The notes beneath the pieces are model-generated. The model searched no databases and had not been told where the DNA came from. It worked only from the letters and a program-made list of their open reading frames with translations. A program made the translations under genes and the position numbers. Source: JAAFHB01 sp038240855 (GTDB lineage Bacteria; Bacteroidota; Bacteroidia; Bacteroidales; Prolixibacteraceae). From it: DNA of 23,397 nt. Shown here in pieces: positions 8,709 through 16,290 of the stretch; within the stretch, counting starts at the first letter, position 1; each line of letters opens with the position of its first letter. Location: the NCBI GenBank assembly GCA_038240855.1, contig JBBRGI010000018.1, positions 1 to 23,397 of the forward strand, written 5' to 3'.

Positions 8709-9824
8709 TTAATACCATTTAAAAATCTTCAACCCTGCGAAAAACGAGACAACCCCCATAGAACTTAGCACAAGCGCTTCTCTCCAAACCTCGGCGAGAC
8801 CGGCGCCTTCATTAAAGATACTCCGGAAACTATCGGCTATCATGGTAAGTGGCAGGTATCTGATGACTGGCACGATCCAATCAGGAAAATTGTGATAACT
8901 AAAAAAGATGCCTGATACGACCATCATAGGTGTAACAACGGCATTGATGATTCCGTTTCCGATTTCAGGGTTTGCCGTATGAGATGAGATGAGTATTGAA
9001 ATTCCCGAAAAAGCAATGTTCCCGGCAAAAAAAAGGACAATCAATGCAGGCAAACTTCCCTGAATTTCGATGTTAAAATACAACCAGGCAAACAGAAAAA
9101 GCAATAATGCCTCAGCAAGATTCATGGTAACACGGACGGTGATCAGTGCCAGCAAAAAGTTTGACTTTTTCATTGGTGTAGCCACCATTCTTCGTAACAG
9201 CTTCTTCGAGCGGCGTTGAATAATGGTGTAACTGATTCCCCAACTGCAGGCCATCATGATACCCATGGCCAGCAAACCCGGGATTAAAAAATCGATGTAC
9301 CGGGTTCCTTTCATGGTTAACGGTTCGATCTTCGATTGGTTTGCAGCATAAAAATCTGTTCCATGAGTTGAGAGATTCGAAACAAGGTAATAGGCCGTTT
9401 TACCGGACGAGTTTGCCGGATCGAAATGATAGTTGCTTTCGGTTTCCTTATCCTCAATAATCAGGGATACTTTGCCTTTTTTAAGCATCTTATAAGCCTC
9501 ATTCCACGAAGTTTCAAAAAATACAAGTTTTACATTCCCGAGTTTTTCATTTACCAGGTTAATCGAATACTTGTTTTCTTCCCTGTCCCCATTGGCCGAT
9601 AAATAGCTGATCAGCTTCGTTTCGGTATCCTGGTTATCATCCATATTCTTCACGATAGCAAGATTGACAGTGACCTCTCCTTTTTGAGTAAATGCAATAC
9701 CCAAGCCCCAGGCCATTAATATGGGGAAAACAACACCCCAGAAAATGACAGCGGGTTCGCGGATAATTTCTGCAAAATGGGCGAAAATTAACTGGTATAG
9801 CTGATGGTTAGTAAATTTATTCAT
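8709..9824 (-). CDS. ABC-2 type transporter permease
   Basis: A 371-residue membrane subunit of an ABC-2 exporter. One helix at about 26-46 is followed by a large extracytoplasmic loop (about 47-175). Five more helices follow at about 177-201, 222-249, 258-280, 290-310 and 347-368. This matches the ABC2_membrane_3 / YhhJ-like layout of transporters for drugs, lipids or other hydrophobic molecules. The stretch RRSKKLLRRMVATPMKKSNFL after the second helix is the usual cytoplasmic coupling region. Its ATG overlaps the end of the ATPase gene by 8 bp, so the two are translationally coupled. Only one permease is present, so a homodimer or an unseen partner is implied. No HlyD-type or TolC-type partner is adjacent; the substrate cannot be told. 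Confidence 0.88.
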   Translation of the reverse strand: MNKFTNHQLYQLIFAHFAEIIREPAVIFWGVVFPILMAWGLGIAFTQKGEVTVNLAIVKNMDDNQDTETKLISYLSANGDREENKYSINLVNEKLGNVKLVFFETSWNEAYKMLKKGKVSLIIEDKETESNYHFDPANSSGKTAYYLVSNLSTHGTDFYAANQSKIEPLTMKGTRYIDFLIPGLLAMGIMMACSWGISYTIIQRRSKKLLRRMVATPMKKSNFLLALITVRVTMNLAEALLLFLFAWLYFNIEIQGSLPALIVLFFAGNIAFSGISILISSHTANPEIGNGIINAVVTPMMVVSGIFFSYHNFPDWIVPVIRYLPLTMIADSFRSIFNEGAGLAEVWREALVLSSMGVVSFFAGLKIFKWY

Positions 9825-10557
9825 AAAGATGGCGTCCTGTCAGTGAGATAAACAATTCGTCGAGTGAGCGGTGACTGCCATCGAACGTGAGAATTTGTTC
9901 AAGCGTACCTTCGGTTAATATAGTACCCTGATCCATAATTACAATCCGGTCACAAAGAAATTCGGCCTCTTCCATGTAATGAGTTGTAAGTATCAGCGAG
10001 GTGTTCCGTTCTTTTTTCAGATCGAGAAGTATTTTCCATATCTCACGTCGTGCATTGGGGTCCAGTCCGGTTGTGGGTTCGTCAAGAAGCAGGATTTTGG
10101 GTTTATTGAGCAATGCTACACCCAATGCCAACCGTTGCCGCTGCCCACCTGATAAATTATTGACATAGGCCTTTTTCTTCTCTTCCAGGGCAATTAATTT
10201 AAAAACCTCATCCACCCTTTCTGAACCAAGCTTATAAAAACTGGCGAATAACCGCATCGTTTCCCAGGCTGTGAGCTTGTCCATAAATCGTGTTTCCTGT
10301 AGCGAAAGTCCTATCATCAGGTGAAGTTCGTGCTGGTGATTTTTCCATTGTTTGCCTGCAATAAAAATCTCACCTTCATCAGGATGCTGAATCCCCTCGA
10401 TCATTTCAACCAGGGTTGTTTTCCCTGCGCCATTCGGACCAAGCAACGCCAGAAATTCACCGGGCTTTATTACCAGATTAACCTCTTTGACGGCCTGCAC
10501 ATCTTTAAACGATTTTTTAACATGCCGAACCTCAACAATATATTCCCGATTTGTCAT
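9817..10557 (-). CDS. ABC transporter ATP-binding protein
   Basis: The ATPase of the exporter encoded with the downstream permease. From ATG 10557 it is 246 residues and shows every ABC motif: Walker A GPNGAGKTT at 40-48, Q-loop Q87, signature LSGGQ at 135-139, Walker B ending in D159/E160 (LLLDEPTTGLDP), and H-loop H193 in TTHYMEE. It belongs to the CcmA/drug-resistance type that pairs with ABC-2 permeases. The open frame extends to GTG 10569 (four more residues); ATG 10557 is preferred because the protein then begins directly before the usual first strand. It is divergent from the lipoprotein gene across about 100 bp of AT-rich DNA. Confidence 0.93.
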   Translation of the reverse strand: MTNREYIVEVRHVKKSFKDVQAVKEVNLVIKPGEFLALLGPNGAGKTTLVEMIEGIQHPDEGEIFIAGKQWKNHQHELHLMIGLSLQETRFMDKLTAWETMRLFASFYKLGSERVDEVFKLIALEEKKKAYVNNLSGGQRQRLALGVALLNKPKILLLDEPTTGLDPNARREIWKILLDLKKERNTSLILTTHYMEEAEFLCDRIVIMDQGTILTEGTLEQILTFDGSHRSLDELFISLTGRHLYE

Positions 10558-10598
10558 CTGAAAACGCACAAATTAAATCAATCGTGTAAAAATATTGC

Positions 10599-10606
10599 TA
10601 AATTTG
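10599..10606 (+). promoter_or_regulatory. putative -7 box of the lipoprotein gene (TAAATTTG)
   Basis: The octamer matches TAnnTTTG in the divergent gap between the ABC ATPase and the lipoprotein gene, giving a leader of about 60 nt. No clear TTG occurs at -33. A matching box for the divergent ATPase gene was not found. Confidence 0.4.
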
Positions 10607-10671
10607 CAATGCCTCATTCAAAACGAATCATTTTTTTTTATCTGATTTAATAATCTTAAAAACATTTTAAA

Positions 10672-11193
10672 ATGAACCGACTTTTCTTACCTGTAGTTTT
10701 CCTTATTTTTGCTGCCTGTAATACACAGCCCAGGACAGAACAAGTTAAAGTAGAAACAGTTAAACTGGAAACAACAGCCCAGGTTCCCTGTGGTGTTACC
10801 GGCGTTGCATCCTGTGCGGGATGTCCATCGGCGAAGGCAGCCAAAGCAATCGTTGTCAGTGTTGACTCTGTTCAGAAAAATCCCGAAAAATATTTCGACA
10901 AAGCTATTGCCATACAGGGCCGCGTAATTCATACCTGTAAAGTAAGCGGGAAAAAGATGTTCCTTTCGGGATCGGATGAACAGAATCTGATCCGAATAAA
11001 TGCAGGTGATAACATCAGCCGGTTTGACGAAAGTCTGCAGGGAGAAATCGTTATTGCCAAAGGCATTTTAACCCCGGTTACTGAGATAGTAATTGAAACG
11101 GAAAAGGATGGAAAAACAGCATGCGTAACCGATGGTAAAGCGAAACAGTACGTTTTAGCCTGTTCTGAATTTGAAGTCCTCGCAAAAAACTAG
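10672..11193 (+). CDS. Cys-rich lipoprotein with OB-fold-like domain
   Basis: A 173-residue exported protein with a lipoprotein signal: hydrophobic residues 4-15 and a lipobox ending FAAC, so C16 should be acylated. After a linker come a Cys cluster (C40, C48, C51; the last two as CAGC) and a domain that reads like a small OB-fold of the DUF4920 / tRNA-anti-like kind: NPEKYFDKAIAIQGRV, then HTCKVSGKKMFL, then GEIVIAKGIL. Further cysteines are C89, C151 and C164. The Cys pattern and the following PepSY membrane protein suggest redox or metal/haem handling at the envelope, which is inference. Transcription probably starts at the TAAATTTG box and stops at the strong hairpin 11218-11267. A 7-bp hairpin (11192-11208) also begins at the stop codon. 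The exact family is not certain. Confidence 0.8.
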   Translation: MNRLFLPVVFLIFAACNTQPRTEQVKVETVKLETTAQVPCGVTGVASCAGCPSAKAAKAIVVSVDSVQKNPEKYFDKAIAIQGRVIHTCKVSGKKMFLSGSDEQNLIRINAGDNISRFDESLQGEIVIAKGILTPVTEIVIETEKDGKTACVTDGKAKQYVLACSEFEVLAKN

Positions 11194-11217
11194 GTTTTCG
11201 CAAAACCTCATAATCTG

Positions 11218-11267
11218 TCATGTCTGTTTTATTTATTGGTAATAAATAGAACAGACATGATTTTTTT
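11218..11267 (+). terminator. strong intrinsic terminator after the lipoprotein gene
   Basis: A 20-bp stem (11218-11237 with 11241-11260) encloses a 3-nt loop GGT and is followed by seven T (11261-11267). The only imperfection is a T/G pair at 11229/11249, a wobble pair in RNA. The right arm contains the ATG at 11257, and TTG 11236 lies at the end of the left arm, so neither is a likely start for the next gene. A smaller hairpin, AGGTTTT/AAAACCT (11192-11208), precedes it. Confidence 0.85.
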
Positions 11268-11283
11268 CAATCAAATGAACCGC

Positions 11284-11838
11284 ATGAACTTTTATAAACT
11301 AAACAGGGCGCTACACCGTGATTTCGGGTATTTTTTTGCAGCAATGACCATTATTTATGCGTTGTCGGGCATAGCCTTGAATCACAGAAAAGACTGGAAT
11401 CCAAACTATAACATCCGACGAACTGAACATCTGGTAAAAATTCCGGCTGATCTTCACACAAACGAAAAATTAGTCGTGGAGCAGATACTCAAACAAATCG
11501 GTCAGGAGAAAAATTACCGTCAATATTACTTTCCATCCGTTGATGAGTTAAAAATATTCATGATAGGGGGTGGCTCTGTCGCGGTTAATCTGTCTAACGG
11601 AAAACTGTTGTTCGAAAATCTATACAAACGCCCGCTCTTTTTCGAGGTTAATTTTCTTCACTACAATCCCGGGGAATTATGGATGTGGTTTTCTGATTTT
11701 TTCTGTGTTGCGCTGATGGTCCTCGCAATTGGCGGTTTGTTTATCCTGAAGGGAAAAAACGGAATCACCCGGCGTGGAGCCTGGCTCGCATCTGCCGGGA
11801 TTCTTGTTCCGGTTGTGTTTTTAATAATGTACTATTAG
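11284..11838 (+). CDS. PepSY-associated TM helix domain protein
   Basis: A membrane protein of about 184 residues resembling the Bacteroidota PepSY-associated TM family (PepSY_TM_like type). It opens with NRALHRDFGYFFAAMTIIYA and continues SGIALNHRKDWNP, the usual first helix with conserved histidines. A periplasmic PepSY-like segment follows (about 40-125), then two C-terminal helices (about 131-154 and 165-184). The frame is open upstream to TTG 11236, but that start and ATG 11257 lie in the terminator stem. ATG 11284 gives the family-like N-terminus; ATG 11275 is the alternative. Some PepSY membrane proteins take part in iron or haem metabolism, and the Cys-rich lipoprotein upstream would fit, but no function is proven. 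How the gene is transcribed past the terminator is unclear. priA follows 24 bp downstream. Confidence 0.82.
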   Translation: MNFYKLNRALHRDFGYFFAAMTIIYALSGIALNHRKDWNPNYNIRRTEHLVKIPADLHTNEKLVVEQILKQIGQEKNYRQYYFPSVDELKIFMIGGGSVAVNLSNGKLLFENLYKRPLFFEVNFLHYNPGELWMWFSDFFCVALMVLAIGGLFILKGKNGITRRGAWLASAGILVPVVFLIMYY

Positions 11839-11843
11839 ATTTG
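11813..11843 (+). promoter_or_regulatory. putative priA promoter (TTG-N20-TAGATTTG)
   Basis: TTG at 11813-11815 is followed after 20 bp by TAGATTTG at 11836-11843, close to the Bacteroidota -33/-7 arrangement. The -33 lies inside the end of the PepSY gene and the -7 spans its stop codon. Transcription would begin near 11850, giving priA a leader of about 13 nt. Confidence 0.45.
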
Positions 11844-11862
11844 CATAAACATTTTACTCCCG

Positions 11863-14370
11863 ATGAATCCAAATGCAGTCCAATTTGCAGATGTAATACT
11901 TCCTCTTCCGGTTACAGGCTATTTTACCTACAATGTTCCCGATGAATTACTTGGCAAAGTGGTCCCGGGAATAAGGGTGATCGTTCAGTTTGGGGTAAAA
12001 AAATTCTATTCCGCGCTGGTTTACCAGGTTCATGACCGAAAACCTGAAGGCTACAACACCAAACCAATTGAATATGCAATCGACACAACGCCGATTATTC
12101 CATTCTCCTGTTTTGCGTTCTGGGAATGGATAGCCGGTTATTATCATTGTACGATAGGTGAGGTTCTTAAAGCTGCTTTACCGTCGGGTCTGAAATTAGA
12201 AAGTGAAACAAGGATAATTTACAACAGTGAATACACGGAGCAAACTAACGAAAAGCTTTCCCCGCGGGAGCAACTTCTCCTGGACATTATCTGCGAAAAA
12301 CGCAGTCTTTCAATTGCTGAATTAAACAATTCACTTTTAAAAAAAAGTTCAATTGCCGTAGTTAAGGATTTATTGGGAAAGGGTGCAATCTCGGTCGAAG
12401 AGCAGATGAAAGAAAGTTACCGGTTAAGAACAGAATCGGTGATAGAACTACCCGAAAGGCTGAGAAACGAAAAATCGGTCAGCCTGGCCCTTGACTTATT
12501 AAAGAAAATCCCTTTACAACAGAAATTATTAATCACGTACATCGAACGGTCGGAAATATTTAATCACACTTCCCCACTTTGCGTAACCAAAAAAGAGTTA
12601 CTCCAGGCAACCGGGGTAAGTTCTGCGGTATTGAATGGACTCGTTAAAAAGAATATCTTATCGGTTACCGACAAAAAAGTCGACCGCCTGGCTTCCTACG
12701 CCGGCCTGGTGAGTGAAACTTCTGATCTGAGTCCCGCTCAGGCCGTAGCTCTGGACCAGATAAAACTATTATTTGAAACCAAGCCGGTTACATTACTCCA
12801 TGGGGTGACTTCAAGCGGGAAGACAGAGGTTTATATCAAATTAATCAAGAGTTGCCTCGATGAAGGGAAGCAGGTGCTGTACCTATTGCCCGAAATAGGT
12901 CTAACCACCCAGATTATTAACAGGCTGACCAAAGTTTTCGGTGATAAGGCGGGAATTTATCATTCAAAATTTAATGATGCCGAGCGGGTTGAGATATGGA
13001 ACAAGGTTCTGAATTTTGAAAACAATGGCAGCGATCCGAAACAGGAAACGAAATATCAGTTAATAGTTGGTACACGATCGGCTTTGTTTCTGCCTTTTCA
13101 AAATCTGGGCCTTATTGTCGTAGACGAAGAGCATGAAAACAGTTTTAAGCAATATGATCCGTCACCGCGTTATCATGCACGCGATGCCGCCATTATCCTG
13201 GGACATCTGCAGCATGCACCCGTCCTACTGGGTACTGCCACCCCTGCCGTCGAAACCTTTTACAACGCGAACTCCGGCAAGTTTGGATTAGTGACGTTGA
13301 ACGAACGGCATCAGAATATTGAGATGCCAGAAATTGTAACCGCGGATTTTAAAGATGCATACCGGCGTAAACAAATGAATGCGCATCTGACTCCTTTGCT
13401 TTTCGCCGAGATCACAGGGGCGCTTGAGCGTAAGGAACAGGTGATTCTTTTCCAGAACAGACGGGGTTTTTCACCGTTTATCGAATGCAGAATGTGCGGA
13501 TGGGTGCCTAAATGCAATCAGTGCGATGTCAGTCTGACATACCACAAGCATAACAACTCACTGGTCTGTCATTACTGTGGCTATTCGGCAAATCATCCGG
13601 GAAAATGCACGACCTGTGGAAGCAGGGAGCTCACCAACAAAGGTTTCGGGACTGAAAAGGTTGAAGAGGATATTCAGCTTATTTTTCCGGATGCCAAAAT
13701 CGATCGGATGGACCTGGACACCACGCGATCGAAAACAGGATTTGAAAAAATCATTCATCGTTTCGAACAGGGAGAAATTGATATTCTTATTGGTACACAG
13801 ATGGTGACCAAAGGACTTGATTTCGAGAATGTTAGTATTGTCGGTATCCTTAATGCGGATAACCTGCTGAATCAACCTGATTTCAGGGCTTATGAACGTA
13901 GTTACCAACTAATGGCGCAGGTGGGTGGACGGTCGGGGCGTAAAAATAAAAGAGGTAAGGTGATCATCCAGACATCGGAACCTACCCATCCCATTATCCT
14001 GAATGTGATCAACAATGACTATGAAGCCATGTATCGCGGGCAGATTGCTGAAAGAAAGCACTTTAAATACCCTCCGTTTTACAGGATGATTGGAATAACG
14101 CTCAAACATCGTGAGAAAAATGAACTTGATCGTATCGCACAGGAATTATCCTTACAGTTGCGCGAAAGGTTCGGCGCGAGGATCCTTGGCCCTGAATATC
14201 CTGTAATAAGTCGCATAAAGCTATTGTATATTAAACAATTGTGGATAAAGATTGAAAGAGAAATATCGGTTGTTCATGCAAAACGGCAAATGCAGGAAAT
14301 TCTTGACCGGGTTAAGATCCGCCCGGGAAATAAATCGGTTCAAATTGCGATCGATGTTGACCCGATATAG
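11863..14370 (+). CDS. priA: Primosomal protein N' (replication restart helicase PriA)
   Basis: An 835-residue superfamily 2 DNA helicase that recognises stalled forks and reloads the replisome. The N-terminal DNA-binding domain begins ADVILPLPVTGYFTYNVP. The ATPase core has Walker A GVTSSGKT at 314-321, DEEH at 421-424, GTRSALFLPF and GTATPA. The zinc module, with four Cys pairs (CRMC, CNQC, CHYC, CTTC), spans about 542-590. C-terminal helicase motifs follow: GTQMVTKGLDF, then QVGGRSGR as the arginine-finger motif VI. Length is slightly above the proteobacterial norm of about 730, as is usual in Bacteroidota. All key residues look intact. It lies 24 bp after the PepSY gene but seems to have its own promoter box. 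The gap to parA (14371-14566) holds no gene. Confidence 0.97.
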   Translation: MNPNAVQFADVILPLPVTGYFTYNVPDELLGKVVPGIRVIVQFGVKKFYSALVYQVHDRKPEGYNTKPIEYAIDTTPIIPFSCFAFWEWIAGYYHCTIGEVLKAALPSGLKLESETRIIYNSEYTEQTNEKLSPREQLLLDIICEKRSLSIAELNNSLLKKSSIAVVKDLLGKGAISVEEQMKESYRLRTESVIELPERLRNEKSVSLALDLLKKIPLQQKLLITYIERSEIFNHTSPLCVTKKELLQATGVSSAVLNGLVKKNILSVTDKKVDRLASYAGLVSETSDLSPAQAVALDQIKLLFETKPVTLLHGVTSSGKTEVYIKLIKSCLDEGKQVLYLLPEIGLTTQIINRLTKVFGDKAGIYHSKFNDAERVEIWNKVLNFENNGSDPKQETKYQLIVGTRSALFLPFQNLGLIVVDEEHENSFKQYDPSPRYHARDAAIILGHLQHAPVLLGTATPAVETFYNANSGKFGLVTLNERHQNIEMPEIVTADFKDAYRRKQMNAHLTPLLFAEITGALERKEQVILFQNRRGFSPFIECRMCGWVPKCNQCDVSLTYHKHNNSLVCHYCGYSANHPGKCTTCGSRELTNKGFGTEKVEEDIQLIFPDAKIDRMDLDTTRSKTGFEKIIHRFEQGEIDILIGTQMVTKGLDFENVSIVGILNADNLLNQPDFRAYERSYQLMAQVGGRSGRKNKRGKVIIQTSEPTHPIILNVINNDYEAMYRGQIAERKHFKYPPFYRMIGITLKHREKNELDRIAQELSLQLRERFGARILGPEYPVISRIKLLYIKQLWIKIEREISVVHAKRQMQEILDRVKIRPGNKSVQIAIDVDPI

Positions 14371-14465
14371 TTTGGCGGCCCGAAAAAAATATCAACGCCC
14401 CAAAAATACATGATCGGGTTCATCTGCCTGCTTTTCTTATCGTTACAAAAAATAGTTATTAAATA

Positions 14466-14492
14466 TTGTTGATAATTTTAATTTTTCAACAA
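14466..14492. repeat. 7-bp inverted repeat upstream of parA, DnaA-box-like left arm
   Basis: TTGTTGA (14466-14472) and TCAACAA (14486-14492) form a perfect inverted repeat with a 13-bp AT-only spacer in the 205-bp gap between priA and parA. The overlapping minus-strand 9-mer at 14467-14475, TTATCAACA, differs by one base from the DnaA box TTATCCACA. It could be an operator or a weak protein site; a second short pair, TTAAG/CTTAA (14518-14537), lies nearer parA. The rest of the gap shows nothing recognisable apart from the parA -7 box. Confidence 0.35.
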
Positions 14493-14542
14493 CGAAAACG
14501 AGCCATTTGAGCAAGAGTTAAGGCTGATTCGGCTTAAAATAC

Positions 14543-14550
14543 TAATTTTG
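14543..14550 (+). promoter_or_regulatory. putative -7 box of parA (TAATTTTG)
   Basis: The octamer fits TAnnTTTG and lies 25 bp before ATG 14576, giving a leader of about 19 nt. A short inverted repeat (TTAAG 14518-14522, CTTAA 14533-14537) occupies the -33 area, where no TTG is present; it could be an autoregulatory site. Confidence 0.4.
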
Positions 14551-14575
14551 AAGTCGTCATTTTAAATTGAAAATA

Positions 14576-15376
14576 ATGGGAAAGGTGATTGCGATAGCAA
14601 ACCAAAAAGGTGGTGTAGGCAAGACAACTACAGCAATTAATCTTGCTGCCAGTCTTGCTGTTCTGGAACATCGGGTTTTACTGATTGACGCCGATCCGCA
14701 GGCTAATGCCACCTCAGGCGTAGGGTTTGATGTGCGAAATGTAAAAACAAGTATATACGAATGTGTTGTAGATGACGTTGATCCAAAAAGTATCATACTG
14801 AATACCAACACTCCCAATTTTGATCTTTTACCCTCTCACATCGACCTTGTTGGAGCCGAGATTGAAATGCTGAATCTTCCTAACCGGGAACGGGTACTGA
14901 AACAGGTAATTGATAAAGTTATCAATGAATATGATTTTGTCCTGATCGACTGCTCACCCTCGCTAGGGCTCATTACTGTTAATGCCTTAACTGCCGCTGA
15001 TTCGGTGATCATTCCTGTTCAATGCGAGTATTTTGCCCTGGAAGGACTGGGGAAATTGCTCAATACGATAAAAATTATCCAGAGCAGGCTCAATCCTGAA
15101 CTCCAGATCGAAGGATTTCTCCTTACCATGTTTGATGCCCGGCTTAACTTGTCGAACCAGGTTTACGACGAGGTAAAACGGCACTTTCAGGAAATGGTAT
15201 TTGAAACGGTGATTACGCGCAATATCCGCCTTTCGGAGGCGCCCAGCTACGGACTTCCTGCAATAGAATACGATGTTAGTTCGAAAGGAGCCCAATCGTA
15301 CCTTAACCTCGCAAGGGAATTGTTACAAAACAACAACCTTACCAAAATCGATCAAAAAGAGATTGTAGAACAATAA
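14576..15376 (+). CDS. parA: Chromosome-partitioning ATPase ParA (Soj)
   Basis: A 266-residue deviant-Walker ATPase of the chromosomal ParA/Soj type, which moves ParB-bound origins over the nucleoid by cycles of dimerisation and ATP hydrolysis. The Walker A' motif KGGVGKTT is at 11-18 (signature K11, catalytic K16), DADPQANAT at 38-46, and Walker B IDCSP at 124-128. The short N-terminus without a helix-turn-helix marks it as chromosomal Soj rather than plasmid SopA. The frame is open to TTG 14567, but ATG 14576 places the first strand MGKVIAIANQKGG as usual. parB starts 24 bp after its stop codon, and the operon continues with the DUF5683 gene and mltD. Confidence 0.96.
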   Translation: MGKVIAIANQKGGVGKTTTAINLAASLAVLEHRVLLIDADPQANATSGVGFDVRNVKTSIYECVVDDVDPKSIILNTNTPNFDLLPSHIDLVGAEIEMLNLPNRERVLKQVIDKVINEYDFVLIDCSPSLGLITVNALTAADSVIIPVQCEYFALEGLGKLLNTIKIIQSRLNPELQIEGFLLTMFDARLNLSNQVYDEVKRHFQEMVFETVITRNIRLSEAPSYGLPAIEYDVSSKGAQSYLNLARELLQNNNLTKIDQKEIVEQ

Positions 15377-15400
15377 TTTGAATTAAAATATTACCGGAAC

Positions 15401-16270
15401 ATGATTAAACGAAACGCGCTTGGCCGAGGCCTCGGGGCATTAATTGCGGAAAATGATGTAAGATCCAATACACCGGCTTCGAATGAAATAGCAATTAACG
15501 AAATTGAGGCAAATCCGTTTCAGCCACGCATACATTTTGACGAGGAATCGCTCCAGGACCTGGCGACTTCGATCAAAGAACTGGGTATTATACAACCTAT
15601 TACGTTACGTAAACTTGACAATAACAAATACCAGATTATTGCAGGTGAACGCAGGTTCAGGGCATCCAAAATTGCAGGGTTAATCACCATCCCTGCCTTT
15701 ATCAGGGAAGCAGGCGACGAAACAATGCTCGAAATGGCACTTGTGGAAAATATTCAGCGCGAAGATCTTGATGCCATCGAAATAGCATTAAGTTACCAGC
15801 GCCTGATTGATGAATGCCGGCTGACACAGGAAACACTCAGTGAAAAAGTCGGAAAAAAACGTTCCACAATCTCGAATTACCTCCGCTTACTCCGACTTCC
15901 GGCTGTTATCCAGAAAGCGATCCGCGAGCAGGAAATCACCATGGGACATGCAAGGGCACTGGTAAATATTCAGGAAACAGAAACCCAGATCATGGTTTAC
16001 CGTCAGGTGGTGAAATACGACTTTTCGGTACGTAAAACAGAGGAAATCGTCCGAAAGATCAGTTCCGAAGATGGCGAAGGTCAGCCTGCGAAGAAATCTA
16101 CTCCTTTCCCCGACGAGTACCGTGATTTGAAGAATCACCTGTCCAAGCATTTCAACACCGGAATTGTATTCAAAATTAATGATCTCGGGAAAGGTAAAAT
16201 TGAAATTCCATTTAACGATCCCAAAGACCTGGAGCGTATAATTGGAATATTTGATCAGTTAAATTCCTAA
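15401..16270 (+). CDS. parB: Chromosome-partitioning protein ParB (Spo0J)
   Basis: A 289-residue ParB/Spo0J protein that binds parS near the origin, slides as a CTP-dependent clamp and activates ParA. The N-terminal ParA-stimulating patch reads LGRGLGALI (7-15). The ParB/Srx domain has NPFQPR, the CTP-binding GERRFRA (82-88) and ENIQRE (116-121). The helix-turn-helix DNA-binding module is at about 141-166 (LTQETLSEKVGKKRSTISNY). The C-terminal part after about 225 is the dimerisation region. No parS-like site (TGTTTCACGTGAAACA) was seen in the window, so its targets lie elsewhere. parA lies 24 bp upstream and the DUF5683 gene 20 bp downstream on the same strand. Confidence 0.96.
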   Translation: MIKRNALGRGLGALIAENDVRSNTPASNEIAINEIEANPFQPRIHFDEESLQDLATSIKELGIIQPITLRKLDNNKYQIIAGERRFRASKIAGLITIPAFIREAGDETMLEMALVENIQREDLDAIEIALSYQRLIDECRLTQETLSEKVGKKRSTISNYLRLLRLPAVIQKAIREQEITMGHARALVNIQETETQIMVYRQVVKYDFSVRKTEEIVRKISSEDGEGQPAKKSTPFPDEYRDLKNHLSKHFNTGIVFKINDLGKGKIEIPFNDPKDLERIIGIFDQLNS

Positions 16271-16290
16271 AAACAGTTAAATTTGGTATT

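Noticed and set aside
11236..11283. Extended N-terminus of the PepSY protein from TTG 11236
   Set aside because: These codons fall in a 20-bp terminator hairpin and T-run, and the protein family normally begins near NFYKLNRALHRD.
13558..13908. Minus-strand open frame within priA
   Set aside because: It lies opposite the conserved zinc and helicase motifs of priA and has no features of its own.
14440..14500. Possible replication origin upstream of parA
   Set aside because: Only one near-match to a DnaA box, no cluster, and no dnaA, dnaN, gidA or rnpA nearby.
16278..16285. TAAATTTG box just before the DUF5683 gene as a promoter
   Set aside because: It lies 5 bp before the TTG start, would give an almost leaderless message, has no -33 at proper spacing, and the gene follows parB by only 20 bp.
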